Shown here: piece after piece, positions 10,074 through 19,649 of the stretch | Layout of the letters: each line of letters starts with the position of its first letter | How positions within the stretch are numbered: the first letter of the stretch is position 1 | NCBI RefSeq assembly: GCF_007005445.1 | Contig: NZ_CP041387.1 | Coordinates: 1,116,001-1,180,000 of the forward strand | Source: Rhodopseudomonas palustris | GTDB lineage: Bacteria > Pseudomonadota > Alphaproteobacteria > Rhizobiales > Xanthobacteraceae | Length of the DNA: 64,000 nucleotides | Reading direction: 5' to 3' | Notes under the pieces: model-generated | What the model was told of the DNA's origin: nothing | The model's input: only the letters and a program-made list of their open reading frames with translations | Databases searched by the model: none | Translations under genes and position numbers: made by a program

Positions 10074-12393
10074 GTGAGCAACTTCAAGAGCAACAAGAAT
10101 CGTCTGTACCTGGGTGTCGCTGCGGGCGTCGTCACCGCCTGTGTCGGCGGCCTGAACGCGACGCCGGTGCGGGCGCAGGACGCCGAGCGGCGTGTGCTGC
10201 CGCCGGTCTCGGTCGACGCGCCGCAGCAGCGCGCGCGGCCAGCCACCCGCACCGCACAGCCGCGGGCCACGCCCCAGCGCGCCGCGCGGGTGACGCCGCG
10301 CCAGGCCGCCGAACCGCCAGCAGCGCCGGTCGCACCGCCGACGATGGGGTCGACGCGCACGATCGGCGCACCGGCGCCGGCCTATGCGGGCGGCCAGGTG
10401 GCGCAGGGCGGCACCCTTGGCCTGCTCGGCAGCACGAGCGTGATGAACACGCCGTTCTCGACCGTGAACTACACCTCGCAACTGATCGAGAACCAGCAGG
10501 CCCGCACCGCGGCCGACACGCTGATCAACGACTCCTCGGTGCGGCTGTCGACCGGCCCGAACGGTTTCGACGACACCTTCCAGATCCGCGGCTTCCCCGT
10601 CAGTGCGACGGATATCGGCCTCAACGGTCTGTACGGCCTGGTCTCGTCGAGCCGCGTGCCGGCGCAGATCATCGAGCGGATCGAACTGCTGAAAGGCCCC
10701 GGCGCCCTGATCAACGGCATTGCGCCCGGTGGCAGCATCGGCGGCGGCGTCAACATCGTCACCAAGCGCGCCACCGAGGTGCCGTTCGCGCGGGTCACGC
10801 CGTTCTTCATGAGCGCCGGCAATTACGGCGTGCAGCTCGACTCGAGTCAGAGGTTCGGTGCCAACAAGGAATGGGGCGTTCGCTTCAACGGCGTCGCCCG
10901 TAACGGCGAAGCCACAGTCGACGGCGGCAACTGGCGCAGCGGAGTCGCTGCGCTGTCGGTCGACTACCGCGGTGAGCGGCTGCGCTGGACGCTGGATGCG
11001 ATCACGCAGAACGACGATACCAAGAATTTCCGCCCGCAGATGACCATTCAGACTGGGGTTCCGTTCATTCCCGCGGCGCCGGACGCGCGCAGCAACTGGT
11101 ACCCCCGGCACGGTGCTGAACCAGCGGGATCACACCATCGCATCGGGTCTCGAATACGACATCACCGATTGGCTGACCGCCTATGCCGGCCTCGGCTATC
11201 GGCAGGGCGAGAACTACCAGACCTTCCCGGATTCACGGGTCTCCGGCTATACCGGTGGCATCGATCAGTTCGGTAATTTCCGGCTGATCAATGCTTACTA
11301 CGACTCCTACACCCAGACGGTCAGCGGCAATGCAGGCGTGCGGGCCAAGTTCAACACCGGCTTCATCGGCCACTCGGTCAACGTCGCCTACACCGGCTTC
11401 AATCAGGAAGCCGGCAACGCCTATGTGGCCAACACGCCGGCCCAGTCTGTGCCATCGAACATCTACAATCCATCGCCGCTGCCGTTCGTCACGGGCGCGC
11501 GCAACGCCCCGCAGAAGTCGTCGGACACGACGCTGTCCAGCGTCGCGATCGCCGATACGATGTCGTTCCTGAACGATACCGTGCTGCTGACGCTCGGTGT
11601 CCGCCAGCAGAACGTGAAGGTCGACAGTTTCAACACCACCGCCGGCGCGCTGACCAGCGGCTACGATGCCAGCGCCACCACGCCGCTCGCCGGCATCGTG
11701 ATCAAGCCGTGGCACAACGTTTCGCTGTACGCCAACTACGCCGAAGGCCTGACCCGCGGCACCATCGTCGGCGCCGGTTACGCCAACACCGGCGCGGTGC
11801 TGGCGCCGTACAAGTCGAAGCAGCAGGAAGCCGGTATCAAGGTCGATTGGGGCACCATCACCACCACCGCGGCGGTGTTCCAGATCACGCGGCCGAATTC
11901 GATCCGCAACGCGGCCAACGAACTCGCCTATGACGGCGAGCAGCGCAACCGCGGCGTCGAACTGTCGGTATACGGCTTGATCCTGCCCGGGTTGCGCGGC
12001 ATGGCCAGCGCCACTTTCCTCAAGCCCGAGCTGACCAATCCGAGCAACCCGCTGGAGCGCGGCAATGACGCCGCCGGCGTGCCGGACACCACCGTCTCCG
12101 CCGGCCTCGACTGGGACACGCCGTGGGTGCGCGGGCTCGCGCTCAACGGCCGGGTGATCTACACCTCGGGTTCGTATCTGACGAGCGCCAACCTGCCGAC
12201 GCAGCGCTTCCCGGATTGGACCCGGCTCGACCTCGGCGCGCGCTACACCACGACCGCGATCACCGGCAAGCCGGTCACCTTCCGTGCCAGCGTCGAAAAC
12301 GTCACCGGCGAAAACTACTGGCTGACCACCGGCACCTTCGTCACCGTCGGCGCGCCGCGGACTTACTTGTTGTCCGCTGCATTCGACTTCTGA
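10074..12393 (+). pseudogene. TonB-dependent siderophore receptor, frameshifted
   Basis: Outer-membrane TonB-dependent receptor (about 770 residues if intact). GTG at 10074 starts a signal peptide (hydrophobic YLGVAAGVVTACVGG, cleavage after RAQ). Next come a proline/alanine-rich linker, a plug domain (NTPFSTVNYTSQLIENQQAR; TFQIRGFPV; IERIELLKGPGALINGIAPG) and a beta barrel ending in the canonical aromatic C-terminus SAAFDF. The plug and first strands are in one frame to about 11105, and the rest reads in the next frame from about 11104 to 12393. Protein similarity continues seamlessly across SNWYP / GTVLNQRD, and removing one C from the run of five C at 11102-11106 restores one frame. Either a genuine inactivating or phase-variable indel, or a sequencing error. 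First gene of the operon up to 15418. Confidence 0.85.
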
Positions 12394-12418
12394 TCGCGCA
12401 CGCGATTCGATAGGCACC

Positions 12419-12441
12419 GTGCCCGGCCTTGTGCCGGGCAC
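12419..12441 (+). other. Intra-operon hairpin
   Basis: Perfect 9-bp inverted repeat GTGCCCGGC / GCCGGGCAC with a 5-base loop, located between the receptor stop and the DUF4198 start. No U-tract follows, so it looks like an mRNA processing or stability element, not a terminator. It could set different expression of the receptor and downstream genes. Confidence 0.55.
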
Positions 12442-12467
12442 CCATGTTTCGAAACGAGGTGATCGGA

Positions 12468-13202
12468 ATGAAGAAGCTCTCTCTCGCAATGCTCGCAACG
12501 CTCGGCGCGATGACCTCCGCGCAGGCGCACCAGATCTGGATCGAGCAGGCGGACGGCGGCGCCGTGGTGCTGTTCGGCGAGTTCGGCGAAAACCTGCGCG
12601 AAGCGTCGCCCGGACTGCTCGACAAGTTCTCCAAGGTGACGGCGACGCTGCTGTCGGCCATGGGCGAGCAGAAGGCCGAGGCGAGCAAGACCGCGAGCGG
12701 CTTCAAGCTGCCGTTCGCCGCGGCCGCCGGCGATAGCATCGTCGCCGAAGACGCCGGCTATCCGCTGTATACCTGGAAGCAGCAGGACAAGGAGGTGCGA
12801 AACTGGTTCTATCCCGCCGCGCGGCTGATCACCGGCTTCGCCGCGCAGCAGCCGAAGCTGCCGCTCGATCTGGTGCCGACCGGGCAGCCGGGCCAGTTCA
12901 AGCTGGTGTTCAAGGACCAGCCGAAGCCGAAGATCAAGGTGACGCTGACGACGCAGTCGGGCTGGGCCAAGGAAGCGCACACCGATGCGCAGGGGCTCGT
13001 CACCTTCGATATGCCGTGGCAGGGCGTCTACGTCGCCGAAGTCAGCATGAACGACAAGACCGCGGGCGAGCGTGCCGGCCCCAACGGCGCCGAGCCGTAT
13101 GATGCGGTGAGCTACGCCACCACCGTCACTTACGAGAAGGCCGACGGACTGCCGCCGCTTCCCGCCGGCCCACCGGCGCCCCCGTCCGCCCCGCGCAAAT
13201 GA
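12468..13202 (+). CDS. DUF4198 periplasmic protein of iron-uptake operon
   Basis: A 244-residue exported protein. The signal peptide MKKLSLAMLATLGAMTSAQA is followed by HQIWIEQADGG, the usual mature start of DUF4198 proteins with a histidine at the processed N-terminus. DUF4198 proteins are found with metal (Ni, Co, Fe) uptake systems. The C-terminal third has an Ig-like beta pattern (IKVTLTTQSGWAKEAHTDAQ; VTFDMPWQGVYVAEV) and ends in a proline-rich tail. ATG at 12468 has GAGGTGATCGG upstream. It overlaps the next gene by four bases. Role in siderophore or metal handling is inferred from context. Confidence 0.82.
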   Translation: MKKLSLAMLATLGAMTSAQAHQIWIEQADGGAVVLFGEFGENLREASPGLLDKFSKVTATLLSAMGEQKAEASKTASGFKLPFAAAAGDSIVAEDAGYPLYTWKQQDKEVRNWFYPAARLITGFAAQQPKLPLDLVPTGQPGQFKLVFKDQPKPKIKVTLTTQSGWAKEAHTDAQGLVTFDMPWQGVYVAEVSMNDKTAGERAGPNGAEPYDAVSYATTVTYEKADGLPPLPAGPPAPPSAPRK

Positions 13203-13480
13203 CCGCGCGGGCGCACCGCATCCGGTCGATCGGTGCGCTGACGTCGCGCATCGTCGCGGCGCTGCTCGGCGGCTACGCGCTGGCTGCGCTTTGCAGCGTC
13301 GCGGTGCTGGCGCTGCCGATCAGCAAGCCGCAGGCGGTTCTCGCCGGCCAGCTCGCGAGCTTCGCGATCTGTGCCGGGGTCGTGATCTGGGCCTTCGCGG
13401 CGCGTAGCGCGCTGACAGCATGGATCGGCCTTGCGCTCGTCGCCGCGGTGCTGGGGCCGCTGGCGTGGTCAGCGTCCTGA
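13199..13480 (+). CDS. DUF3649 small membrane protein
   Basis: A 93-residue protein with three predicted transmembrane helices (about residues 15-37, 45-64 and 69-90), consistent with the DUF3649 family commonly encoded beside PepSY-type iron-regulated membrane proteins. ATG at 13199 overlaps the DUF4198 stop (ATGA). The translated end lies 28 bases before the PepSY gene start. No catalytic residues are evident. Confidence 0.75.
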   Translation: MTARAHRIRSIGALTSRIVAALLGGYALAALCSVAVLALPISKPQAVLAGQLASFAICAGVVIWAFAARSALTAWIGLALVAAVLGPLAWSAS

Positions 13481-13508
13481 TGAGGTTGATGAGGTGCGAG
13501 GCGTGACG

Positions 13509-15128
13509 ATGCCGCATGATCGGCGTGCCGCCAGTCGCGGCATCCGGCAAAGCATGTCCGGCCTGCATACCTGGTCCGGGCTGCTGCTCGGCTGGGTGCT
13601 GTATGCGATGTTTCTCACCGGAACGGTGTCGTTCTTCAGAGAGGAACTGTCGCAGTGGATGCGGCCGGAGCTGCCCCGACTGGTGCAGGCTCTCGATCCG
13701 GCGCGCGTGGCGCAGCGCGTCGCCGACGAGATCGGCCGGATCGCGCCGGGCGCGACGCAGTGGAGCATGAAGCTTCCCGACGGACGCAGCAACACCGTCT
13801 ACGCATTCTGGCGGCTTCCCGGCGGTCAGGGTGCGCGCGCGTTCGGCGAAGGCCACTTCGATCCGGTGACCGGCCATCGCATCGAGGCCCGGGGCACGCT
13901 CGGCGGCGATTTCTTCTATCGCTTTCATTTCCAGTTCTACTACATGTCGCCGTTCTGGGGACGGCTGCTCGCCGGTCTCGCAGCGATGTCGATGCTGGTG
14001 GCGATCGTCGCCGGCGTGATCACCCACAAGAAGATCTTCACCGACTTCTTCACCTTCCGCTGGGGCAAGGGACAGCGCGCGTGGCTCGACGCCCACAACG
14101 CGCTGTCGGTGTTCGGTCTGCCGTTCCACGTGATGATCACCTACACCGGGTTGGTGACGCTGATGGCGCTGTACGTGCCGTGGGGTGAACGCGCCGCCAT
14201 CAAGACGCCCGCCGAACGCCAGCAACTCGCCGCCGAACTGAACGCCTTCATCCAGGCCGGCAAGCCGAGCGGCGAGAAGGTGCAGCCGGGGTCGATCGAG
14301 GCGATGGTCCGGCAGGCGCAGCAGCGCTGGGGGACGACCGATGTGGGGCGCGTCAACGCCGCCAATCCGGGCGACGCGACCGCCCGCATCGCGGTGACCC
14401 GCGGCGATGCCGGGCGCGTATCGATGAGTCCCGAATACATCGAATTCGACGGCGTCACCGGGAAGCTGCTCGCCGTGCACGACCATGTCGGCGCGGCGGC
14501 GGAAACCCGCGGCGTGATGTACGCGCTGCATCTCGGCCGCTTCAGCGATCTGGAGACGCGCTGGCTGTACTTCCTCGCCAGCCTGATGGGCACCGCGATG
14601 GTCGGCACCGGGCTGGTGATGTGGACGGTGAAGCGGCGGCAGAAGCTACCCGATCCGGAGCGACCGCATGTCGGCTTTCGCCTGGTCGAGCGGCTGAACA
14701 TCGCCGGCATTGCCGGACTGTCGGTCGCCATGACGGCGTTGCTGTGGGCGAACCGGCTGCTACCTGTTCAGATGCAGGAGCGGGCGTTCTGGGAGGTCCA
14801 TCTGTTCTTCATCGTCTGGGGGCTGACGCTGCTGCATGCGCTGCTGCGGCCGGCCAGGGCGGCGTGGGTCGAGCAGCTCTGGGCGGCGGCTGCGCTGTTG
14901 GCGCTGATCCCGGTGCTGAATGCCGCGACCACGCAGCGCCCGCTGTGGCACAGCCTCGCTGTCGGCGACTGGGTGTTCGCCGGCACCGATCTGATGTGCC
15001 TGGCGCTCGCGCTGCTGCATGCGGTGCTGGCGATCCGCACCGCGCGGCACGGCGCACAGCTACGTCCGAAGGGGCGTTCGGCGAAGCGGGGAGAGATGCC
15101 GGCGATGTTGGGCGAGGCCGCGACATGA
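13509..15128 (+). CDS. PepSY-associated transmembrane protein (iron-uptake, reductase-like)
   Basis: A 539-residue inner-membrane protein of the PepSY_TM family. The N-terminal helix with MSGLHTWSGLLLGWVLYAMFLTG is the conserved motif bearing a heme-ligand-type histidine. PepSY-like periplasmic domains follow, then further helices (for example about 155-180, 205-235, 355-385, with paired His in HNALSVFGLPFHVMITYTG) and a four-helix C-terminal part. Related proteins are thought to reduce ferric siderophores at the inner membrane; that role is inference here. ATG at 13509 has GAGG seven bases upstream; a GTG at 13503 is possible. It overlaps the DUF3325 gene by four bases. Confidence 0.85.
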   Translation: MPHDRRAASRGIRQSMSGLHTWSGLLLGWVLYAMFLTGTVSFFREELSQWMRPELPRLVQALDPARVAQRVADEIGRIAPGATQWSMKLPDGRSNTVYAFWRLPGGQGARAFGEGHFDPVTGHRIEARGTLGGDFFYRFHFQFYYMSPFWGRLLAGLAAMSMLVAIVAGVITHKKIFTDFFTFRWGKGQRAWLDAHNALSVFGLPFHVMITYTGLVTLMALYVPWGERAAIKTPAERQQLAAELNAFIQAGKPSGEKVQPGSIEAMVRQAQQRWGTTDVGRVNAANPGDATARIAVTRGDAGRVSMSPEYIEFDGVTGKLLAVHDHVGAAAETRGVMYALHLGRFSDLETRWLYFLASLMGTAMVGTGLVMWTVKRRQKLPDPERPHVGFRLVERLNIAGIAGLSVAMTALLWANRLLPVQMQERAFWEVHLFFIVWGLTLLHALLRPARAAWVEQLWAAAALLALIPVLNAATTQRPLWHSLAVGDWVFAGTDLMCLALALLHAVLAIRTARHGAQLRPKGRSAKRGEMPAMLGEAAT

Positions 15129-15418
15129 GTCACGTTCTGGCGCAGGTATTTTGCCTGGCGGGTTTCACGGCCCTGGCGTTCGGGCTGCGCCGGCCGCAGC
15201 ACGATGTCCTGCATCGTTCGCTGCGCCGGCCGGTGGTGTTTGCGCTACGCGCTGTCGGCACCTGCGCGTTGGCGATCGCACTTGCGGTGCTGGTCGGTGT
15301 GTCCGGTTGGGGCTTCGGCCTGGTCAAGTTCAGCGGCCACACCACACTGGCCGCTGCCCTGGTGTACTGCGCGCTGATCGGCTGCGGCCGCAGGGCCGCC
15401 GCCAGAGTGCGCTGCTAG
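15125..15418 (+). CDS. DUF3325 small membrane protein
   Basis: A 97-residue protein with three hydrophobic segments (about 1-18, 37-58, 65-88), matching the DUF3325 family that closes this operon type (receptor, DUF4198, DUF3649, PepSY, DUF3325). ATG at 15125 overlaps the preceding stop (ATGA), so the last four genes are all translationally coupled or nearly so. Function unknown; probably an accessory subunit of the PepSY protein. Confidence 0.75.
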   Translation: MSHVLAQVFCLAGFTALAFGLRRPQHDVLHRSLRRPVVFALRAVGTCALAIALAVLVGVSGWGFGLVKFSGHTTLAAALVYCALIGCGRRAAARVRC

Positions 15419-15470
15419 AGCAGTTCTGCTTTTTATAGAATCAGAGCTGATCCGCACCGCGTGCCACACG

Positions 15471-15582
15471 CACAACCTCATGGTGAGGAGGCGCGTAGCG
15501 CCGTCTCGAACCATGTGACGCAGGGAATGCGTTGCCCCATCCTTCGAGACGCCCGGCTTCGCCGGGCTCCTCAGGATGAGGA
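15471..15582. repeat. Interspersed palindromic repeat, inverted copy (modules A'+B')
   Basis: Reverse-orientation copy of the element at 8162-8293. CACAACCTCATGGTGAGGAG to CTCGAACCATG (15471-15515) is module A', and CCATCCTTCGAGACGCCCGG to CTCAGGATGAG (15537-15580) is module B'. It lies between the DUF3325 gene and the IS element. A further short inverted repeat, ATCGTTTCAATCAAACGAT, lies at about 15607-15625, immediately left of the IS insertion site. Confidence 0.75.
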
Positions 15583-15637
15583 CTCAGTGCCTTCGGAAAA
15601 GTCGGATCGTTTCAATCAAACGATGAACCGCTCTAGC

Positions 15638-16668
15638 TGTGAGCTTTCAATAGGTTGTCCATCCGGTCCGGACCGAGGATGCTGAGGTTGCGAAGCTTCA
15701 GTGTCCAAGGAGGGACCGGATGAACATTCACAAGAATGCCCGTTTGACGCCGATTGGTCGAGAGCGGTTGGTGCAGGCGGTGTTGAGCGGGCAGACGCCG
15801 AAGGCCGCCGCACAAGCCGCAGGCGTCTGCCCGCGGACGGCCCGCAAATGGGTTGCCCGGTTCAAGGCCGAAGGGCGCGCAGGGCTTGCCGATCGCTCGT
15901 CGCGGCCGCGGCGGCTGTACAAGCCGACGCCAGTGGCGACCGTGGAGCAGGTCGAACGGCTGCGCCGTCAGCGTCTGACCGGCAAGCAGATCGCCGCCGA
16001 TCTCGGCCTGTCGCCGGCCACCGTCAGCCGTATCCTGCGACGCCTGGGGCTCAACCGAATGCGTGACCTGGAGCCGGCCGAACCAGCCCGCCGCTACGAG
16101 TACGCCCATCCCGGCGACATGATCCACATCGACATCAAGAAGCTCGGCCGCTTCGACAAGATCGGCCATCGCATCACCGGCGATCGCACCGGCCAAAGCA
16201 ACAGCCGCGGCGTCGGCTGGGAGTTCGTCCACGTCTGCATCGACGACGCCTCACGTGTCGCATTCTCGCAGATTTTCGCGGACGAGAAGGCCGTCAGCGC
16301 GATCGCCTTCCTCAAGGCCGCGATCGCCTATTACGCCAGCCTCGGCGTCACCGTTAGACGCGTCATGACCGACAACGGAAGCTGCTACATATCGACTGAT
16401 TTCCGAAACGCCTGCCACGCTCTCGGGCTCAAGCATATCCGCACCAGGCCATACACACCTAAAACCAACGGCAAGGCCGAGCGCTTCATCCAAAGTGCTC
16501 TCAGGGAATGGGCTTACGCGCAGGCCTATCCGACCTCGACACGCAGGGCCGAGGAACTGCCGATCTGGCTGCATCGATACAATTGGCACCGCCCTCACGG
16601 CGGCATAAAATCACAGCCGCCAATCAGCAGACTCGGACTCTCCGAGGACAACCTGTTGAGGCTCCACA
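15638..16668 (+). mobile_element. Complete IS481-family insertion sequence (1031 bp) with TCTAGC target duplication
   Basis: Terminal inverted repeats: the left end TGTGAGCTTTCAATAGGTTG at 15638 and the complement of the right end, TGTGGAGCCTCAACAGGTTG, match at 17 of 23 positions when extended to the TCC that follows. The hexamer TCTAGC occurs at 15632-15637 and again at 16669-16674, a direct target duplication of the NCTAGN type known for IS481. One transposase gene fills the element. The insertion is in intergenic repeat DNA just past the chemoreceptor gene, so no gene seems interrupted. Confidence 0.92.
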
Positions 16669-16673
16669 TCTAG
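15720..16673 (+). CDS. IS481-family transposase
   Basis: A 317-residue DDE transposase. The N-terminal helix-turn-helix (TPKAAAQAAGVCPRTARKWV, about 27-46) and second HTH (LTGKQIAADLGLSPATVSRI, about 86-105) recognise the ends. The rve catalytic core starts at DMIHIDIKKLGRF (first Asp about 138) and continues with VMTDNGSCY (second Asp about 221) and KTNGKAERFIQS (catalytic Glu about 257). All core residues are present, so it is probably active. Its stop codon TAG (16671-16673) lies in the duplicated target CTAG outside the element's right end, and the last codon ATC is half element, half target. Confidence 0.95.
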   Translation: MNIHKNARLTPIGRERLVQAVLSGQTPKAAAQAAGVCPRTARKWVARFKAEGRAGLADRSSRPRRLYKPTPVATVEQVERLRRQRLTGKQIAADLGLSPATVSRILRRLGLNRMRDLEPAEPARRYEYAHPGDMIHIDIKKLGRFDKIGHRITGDRTGQSNSRGVGWEFVHVCIDDASRVAFSQIFADEKAVSAIAFLKAAIAYYASLGVTVRRVMTDNGSCYISTDFRNACHALGLKHIRTRPYTPKTNGKAERFIQSALREWAYAQAYPTSTRRAEELPIWLHRYNWHRPHGGIKSQPPISRLGLSEDNLLRLHI

Positions 16674-16708
16674 CTTGCCGGCACGCATCGCCGCCGCGGC
16701 GAGCGCCG

Positions 16709-18094
16709 CTACGTCACGAGCCGGTCGATCAGTCGCAGCACGTCTTTCGAGGCGTGGCCGACCTGGTCGATCTCGGCCATCGCGCCGGCGAGGTCACCGG
16801 ACTGGATCAGGCGCGCGGCGGCTTTGCCGTGCTCGTGCACCAGGGCGTGCGGCCCCTCCAGCGCGGCGAAGGCGGGATTGGTCCGCGATCCCAGCGAGGT
16901 GTCCCCGTAGTACCATTTGCCGAGGCGGCAGGCGTGATGATCGGTCAGCTCGGTGCTGCTCAGCCTGCTGCGGCCGGCAGCCATGTCGGCGAGCCGCTTC
17001 TTCCAGGCGATATGGTCGGCCTTGGCGAGGCGCGGGATCAGGCCGTCGAAGCTCATTCGGGACAATTCCTCGAGCTCGCCGCCGACCAATGACTGCACTT
17101 GGTCGAGCTGATCGGAAATGTGTCCGACCTGGAGGACACACTTCTCGGTCTGTTCGGCGATGGTCGAGATTCCGCTCGCGATCTCGCTCGACGCCTGCGA
17201 TTGCTGATTCAGGATGGTGGCGATCTCGGCCATTCCCTCGGTGACGCCGCCGACGCGTTCGGAGACGCCGGTCATCGCCTCGCCGAGCGAGTTGACCACG
17301 TCGCGGCTTTCAACGGCGGCGCTGGTGCAGTCCGCCATCGCAGCCACGATGGTGGCGATGTCCTCGCGCAGCCGATCGATCCGGCTGCGGATGTCGACGG
17401 TGGCGCTGCTGGTCTGCTGCGACAGCCCTTTCACTTCGGTCGCCACCACGGCGAAGCCGCGCCCGGCCTCGCCGGCGCGTGCGGCTTCGATCGTGGCGTT
17501 CAAGGCGAGCAGGTTGGTCTGGCGCGCGATCGCATCGATCGAAGACACGATGCTGCCGATCGCATCCGACGCCGCACTGAGTTCAGTGATCTTCTCCGCC
17601 GCCAGCTCGGCGGTGGCGCTGACCCGGCTCATCGCGGACGCTGCGGTGCTCGCGGTGGTCAGACCGTGCTGCGCGCTGACGCGCATGTCGGCGGCTTCGG
17701 ATGCCGCGGTTTGCGCCGTGGTGCGGATCTGGCCGATCGACGTCACCATCTCTTCGCTGGCGCTCGCCAGCGCCTGCGAGCGCTGATCGATCTGCCGGGT
17801 GAACGACAGCAGGTTCGCGGAAGCGACCGCAGTCTCGCTGCCTTGAATCGAGAGATCGACCATGCGGTCGAGGTTGCGCGAGACGTCGCCGGACAGCTTC
17901 TGCAGCAGCCGGCCGATTGCGCGGCTCAGGGGATCGTCGCCGGACGGCGGCTCGATATCATAGCGGCCATCGATCAATTGATCGATGCTGGCGGCGAGTG
18001 CCTCGTCACGAGCTCGTAGTTCTACTAGTTCGGTCGCGACGGAGTGCTCGGCGGAGTCGCGCATCGTCTTGCGCGCGGACGAAAGAAACGACAT
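16709..18094 (-). CDS. Soluble methyl-accepting chemotaxis protein with C-terminal CZB domain
   Basis: A 461-residue chemoreceptor with no transmembrane segment, so cytoplasmic. Residues about 1-75 are a short N-terminal segment with no recognised ligand domain. The MCP signalling helical hairpin (about 80-330) has its conserved tip [33 protein letters not shown]-terminal zinc-binding CZB domain (about 345-455) shows [17 protein letters not shown] and [11 protein letters not shown], the usual three-His-one-Cys pattern. CZB receptors are known to sense zinc or hypochlorous acid. ATG at 18094 was chosen over an upstream in-frame codon at 18139. No che gene is nearby. Confidence 0.92.
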   Translation of the reverse strand: MSFLSSARKTMRDSAEHSVATELVELRARDEALAASIDQLIDGRYDIEPPSGDDPLSRAIGRLLQKLSGDVSRNLDRMVDLSIQGSETAVASANLLSFTRQIDQRSQALASASEEMVTSIGQIRTTAQTAASEAADMRVSAQHGLTTASTAASAMSRVSATAELAAEKITELSAASDAIGSIVSSIDAIARQTNLLALNATIEAARAGEAGRGFAVVATEVKGLSQQTSSATVDIRSRIDRLREDIATIVAAMADCTSAAVESRDVVNSLGEAMTGVSERVGGVTEGMAEIATILNQQSQASSEIASGISTIAEQTEKCVLQVGHISDQLDQVQSLVGGELEELSRMSFDGLIPRLAKADHIAWKKRLADMAAGRSRLSSTELTDHHACRLGKWYYGDTSLGSRTNPAFAALEGPHALVHEHGKAAARLIQSGDLAGAMAEIDQVGHASKDVLRLIDRLVT

Positions 18095-18402
18095 GGAGCC
18101 TCGAAAATGAATGCCTCGGTTTGGCCTACATTGATACAAGGTCGTTAATCGTGCGTTGGGGTCGCGGCTCCGACTTTATTCACGAGGCGGAGCCCGCGCG
18201 CGCAATGGGCGCCTACTAAAGTCGAGCGACGCAGTCAGGCGGGCCGGCGCAAAACCAAACCCGACACAAATGCCGTCCGCTGCTGGAGATGATAATCGCA
18301 CGCGGGGCGTGTCGCTCGTCAGCGTGATGTGGTGATCGAAGGTGCGGTGAAGTCATTACGTCACAAATCGATGCCGTGGCCGACGGTTGCAGGCCGACGC
18401 AA

Positions 18403-18430
18403 AAACGCCGCCCGGAATTGGGCGGCGTTT
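18403..18430. terminator. Strong bidirectional-type hairpin terminator
   Basis: Perfect 11-bp stem AAACGCCGCCC / GGGCGGCGTTT with loop GGAATT, with A/T on both sides. It lies between the chemoreceptor promoter region and the class II aldolase 3' end. On the minus strand it would stop transcripts reading out of the aldolase gene towards the receptor gene. Confidence 0.8.
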
Positions 18431-18505
18431 GGATTCCGATAGCGTAGAGGATGATGCGGAGAAGATAGCACGGCTGCGGCTGATTTCAATCTCCGCCGAT
18501 CACGG

Positions 18506-18590
18506 CGTCATCGCGAAGAAGCGAAGCCGACGAAGCAATCCAGCTCGGTGTGCTGAGCCTCTGGATTGCTTCGCTGCGCTCGCAACGACC
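18506..18590. repeat. Intergenic inverted repeat (second repeat family)
   Basis: Long imperfect palindrome with 13-base perfect arms CGAAGCAATCCAG (18531-18543) and CTGGATTGCTTCG (18561-18573), flanked by GTCATCGCGA and CTCGCAACGACC. It resembles a dispersed element frequent in Bradyrhizobium and Rhodopseudomonas intergenic DNA. Only one copy is in this window. It occupies the 3' side of the aldolase gene. Confidence 0.6.
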
Positions 18591-18602
18591 AGGACGCGCC
18601 GC

Positions 18603-19385
18603 TCAGGTGCGATAGCTCGGATCGATGCGGTCGAGCTTGCGCAGCAGCGGCGGCCACACCAGCTTGGTGGAGCGCAGCTCCATCGCGTCGCGATTGGCGA
18701 TCAGGTCGTGGTTCTTGTCGATCACCATCTGCTCGAGCGGGTAGGCGGTCGGGCCGAGCATCTTGGTGCGGACCTGCATCGTGCAGGCGCGCTCGAGATG
18801 ATACATCCGCTCGAACGCCGAGGCGACGGTGCGGCCGACCGTCAGCGTGCCGTGATTGCGCAGCAGCATATGGTTCTTGTCGCCCAGGTCGCGCTGCAGC
18901 CGTGGCCGTTCGTCGTGGTCGAGCGCGACGCCTTCATAGTCGTGATAGGCGAGATCGCCGGTGACGAAATGCGCGGTCTGGTTGATCGGCAGCAGGCCGT
19001 CCATGCAGCTCGCCACAGCAGTGCCGTCCGGGGTGTGCAGATGGATGACGCAGCCGGCGTCTTCGCGGACCTCGTGAATCGCCGAATGGATGGTGAAGCC
19101 GGCTGGATTGATCTTGTACGGGCTGTCGGTGAGCTGATTGCCGTCGAGGTCGACCTTGACCAGGCTGGAGGCGGTGATCTCGTCGAACATCAGTCCATAG
19201 GGGTTGATCAGGAAGTGATGCTCGGGGCCGGGCACCCGGGCGGAGATGTGGGTGTCGACCAGATCGTCCCAGCCGTACAGCGCGACCAGGCGGTAGCAGG
19301 CGGCGAGGTTGACCCGCTGCTCCCATTCAGCCTCGGTCATGTCGGAGGGGACTTCTCTCAGGCGTGCGGCTTCGGCTGGGGACAT
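18603..19385 (-). CDS. Class II aldolase/adducin family protein
   Basis: A 260-residue class II aldolase-fold protein. The zinc-binding HLHTPDG motif near residue 115 and the third histidine region MLLRNHGTLTVG near 193 are present, as is the N-terminal DLVDTHISARVPG. The catalytic acid usual in L-fuculose phosphate aldolases is not obvious. Many such proteins have unknown substrates (sugar-phosphate aldolase, decarboxylase or demethylmenaquinone-like reactions). ATG at 19385. Stands alone between a palindromic repeat and a divergent gene about 260 bases away. Confidence 0.85.
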   Translation of the reverse strand: MSPAEAARLREVPSDMTEAEWEQRVNLAACYRLVALYGWDDLVDTHISARVPGPEHHFLINPYGLMFDEITASSLVKVDLDGNQLTDSPYKINPAGFTIHSAIHEVREDAGCVIHLHTPDGTAVASCMDGLLPINQTAHFVTGDLAYHDYEGVALDHDERPRLQRDLGDKNHMLLRNHGTLTVGRTVASAFERMYHLERACTMQVRTKMLGPTAYPLEQMVIDKNHDLIANRDAMELRSTKLVWPPLLRKLDRIDPSYRT

Positions 19386-19649
19386 GCGTTTCCTCTTCCT
19401 GTGGGCGCCGTTGCCCGGCGCGTTGACGTGGCGGAAGCCTAGTGCTGCGAATGTCTTGCAGCAAGCGCCGACCGAAGCGCGGCAGACATGTGGCGGTGCC
19501 GGCGGTCCGACCCGACGCGAAACCTCGGGGGGCGCAACCGCGGCCTCAACAAGTTGTTCGCAAAGGTCTGCGGCGATTGCCGTTATGGGACAGATGACGC
19601 TATCCTGACGAGGGCTGCCGTGGCGATCCGCCCCGGCGTGGAGTTAAGA
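19386..19649. promoter_or_regulatory. Divergent intergenic region
   Basis: 264 bases between two divergent genes. It should hold promoters for the class II aldolase and the membrane protein. I see no clear operator and no gene; the GGAG at about 19640 serves the ATG at 19650. Confidence 0.3.

Noticed and set aside
15638..16668. IS element interrupting a gene
   Set aside because: Both flanks are intergenic repeat sequence and the neighbouring chemoreceptor and DUF3325 genes have complete ends.
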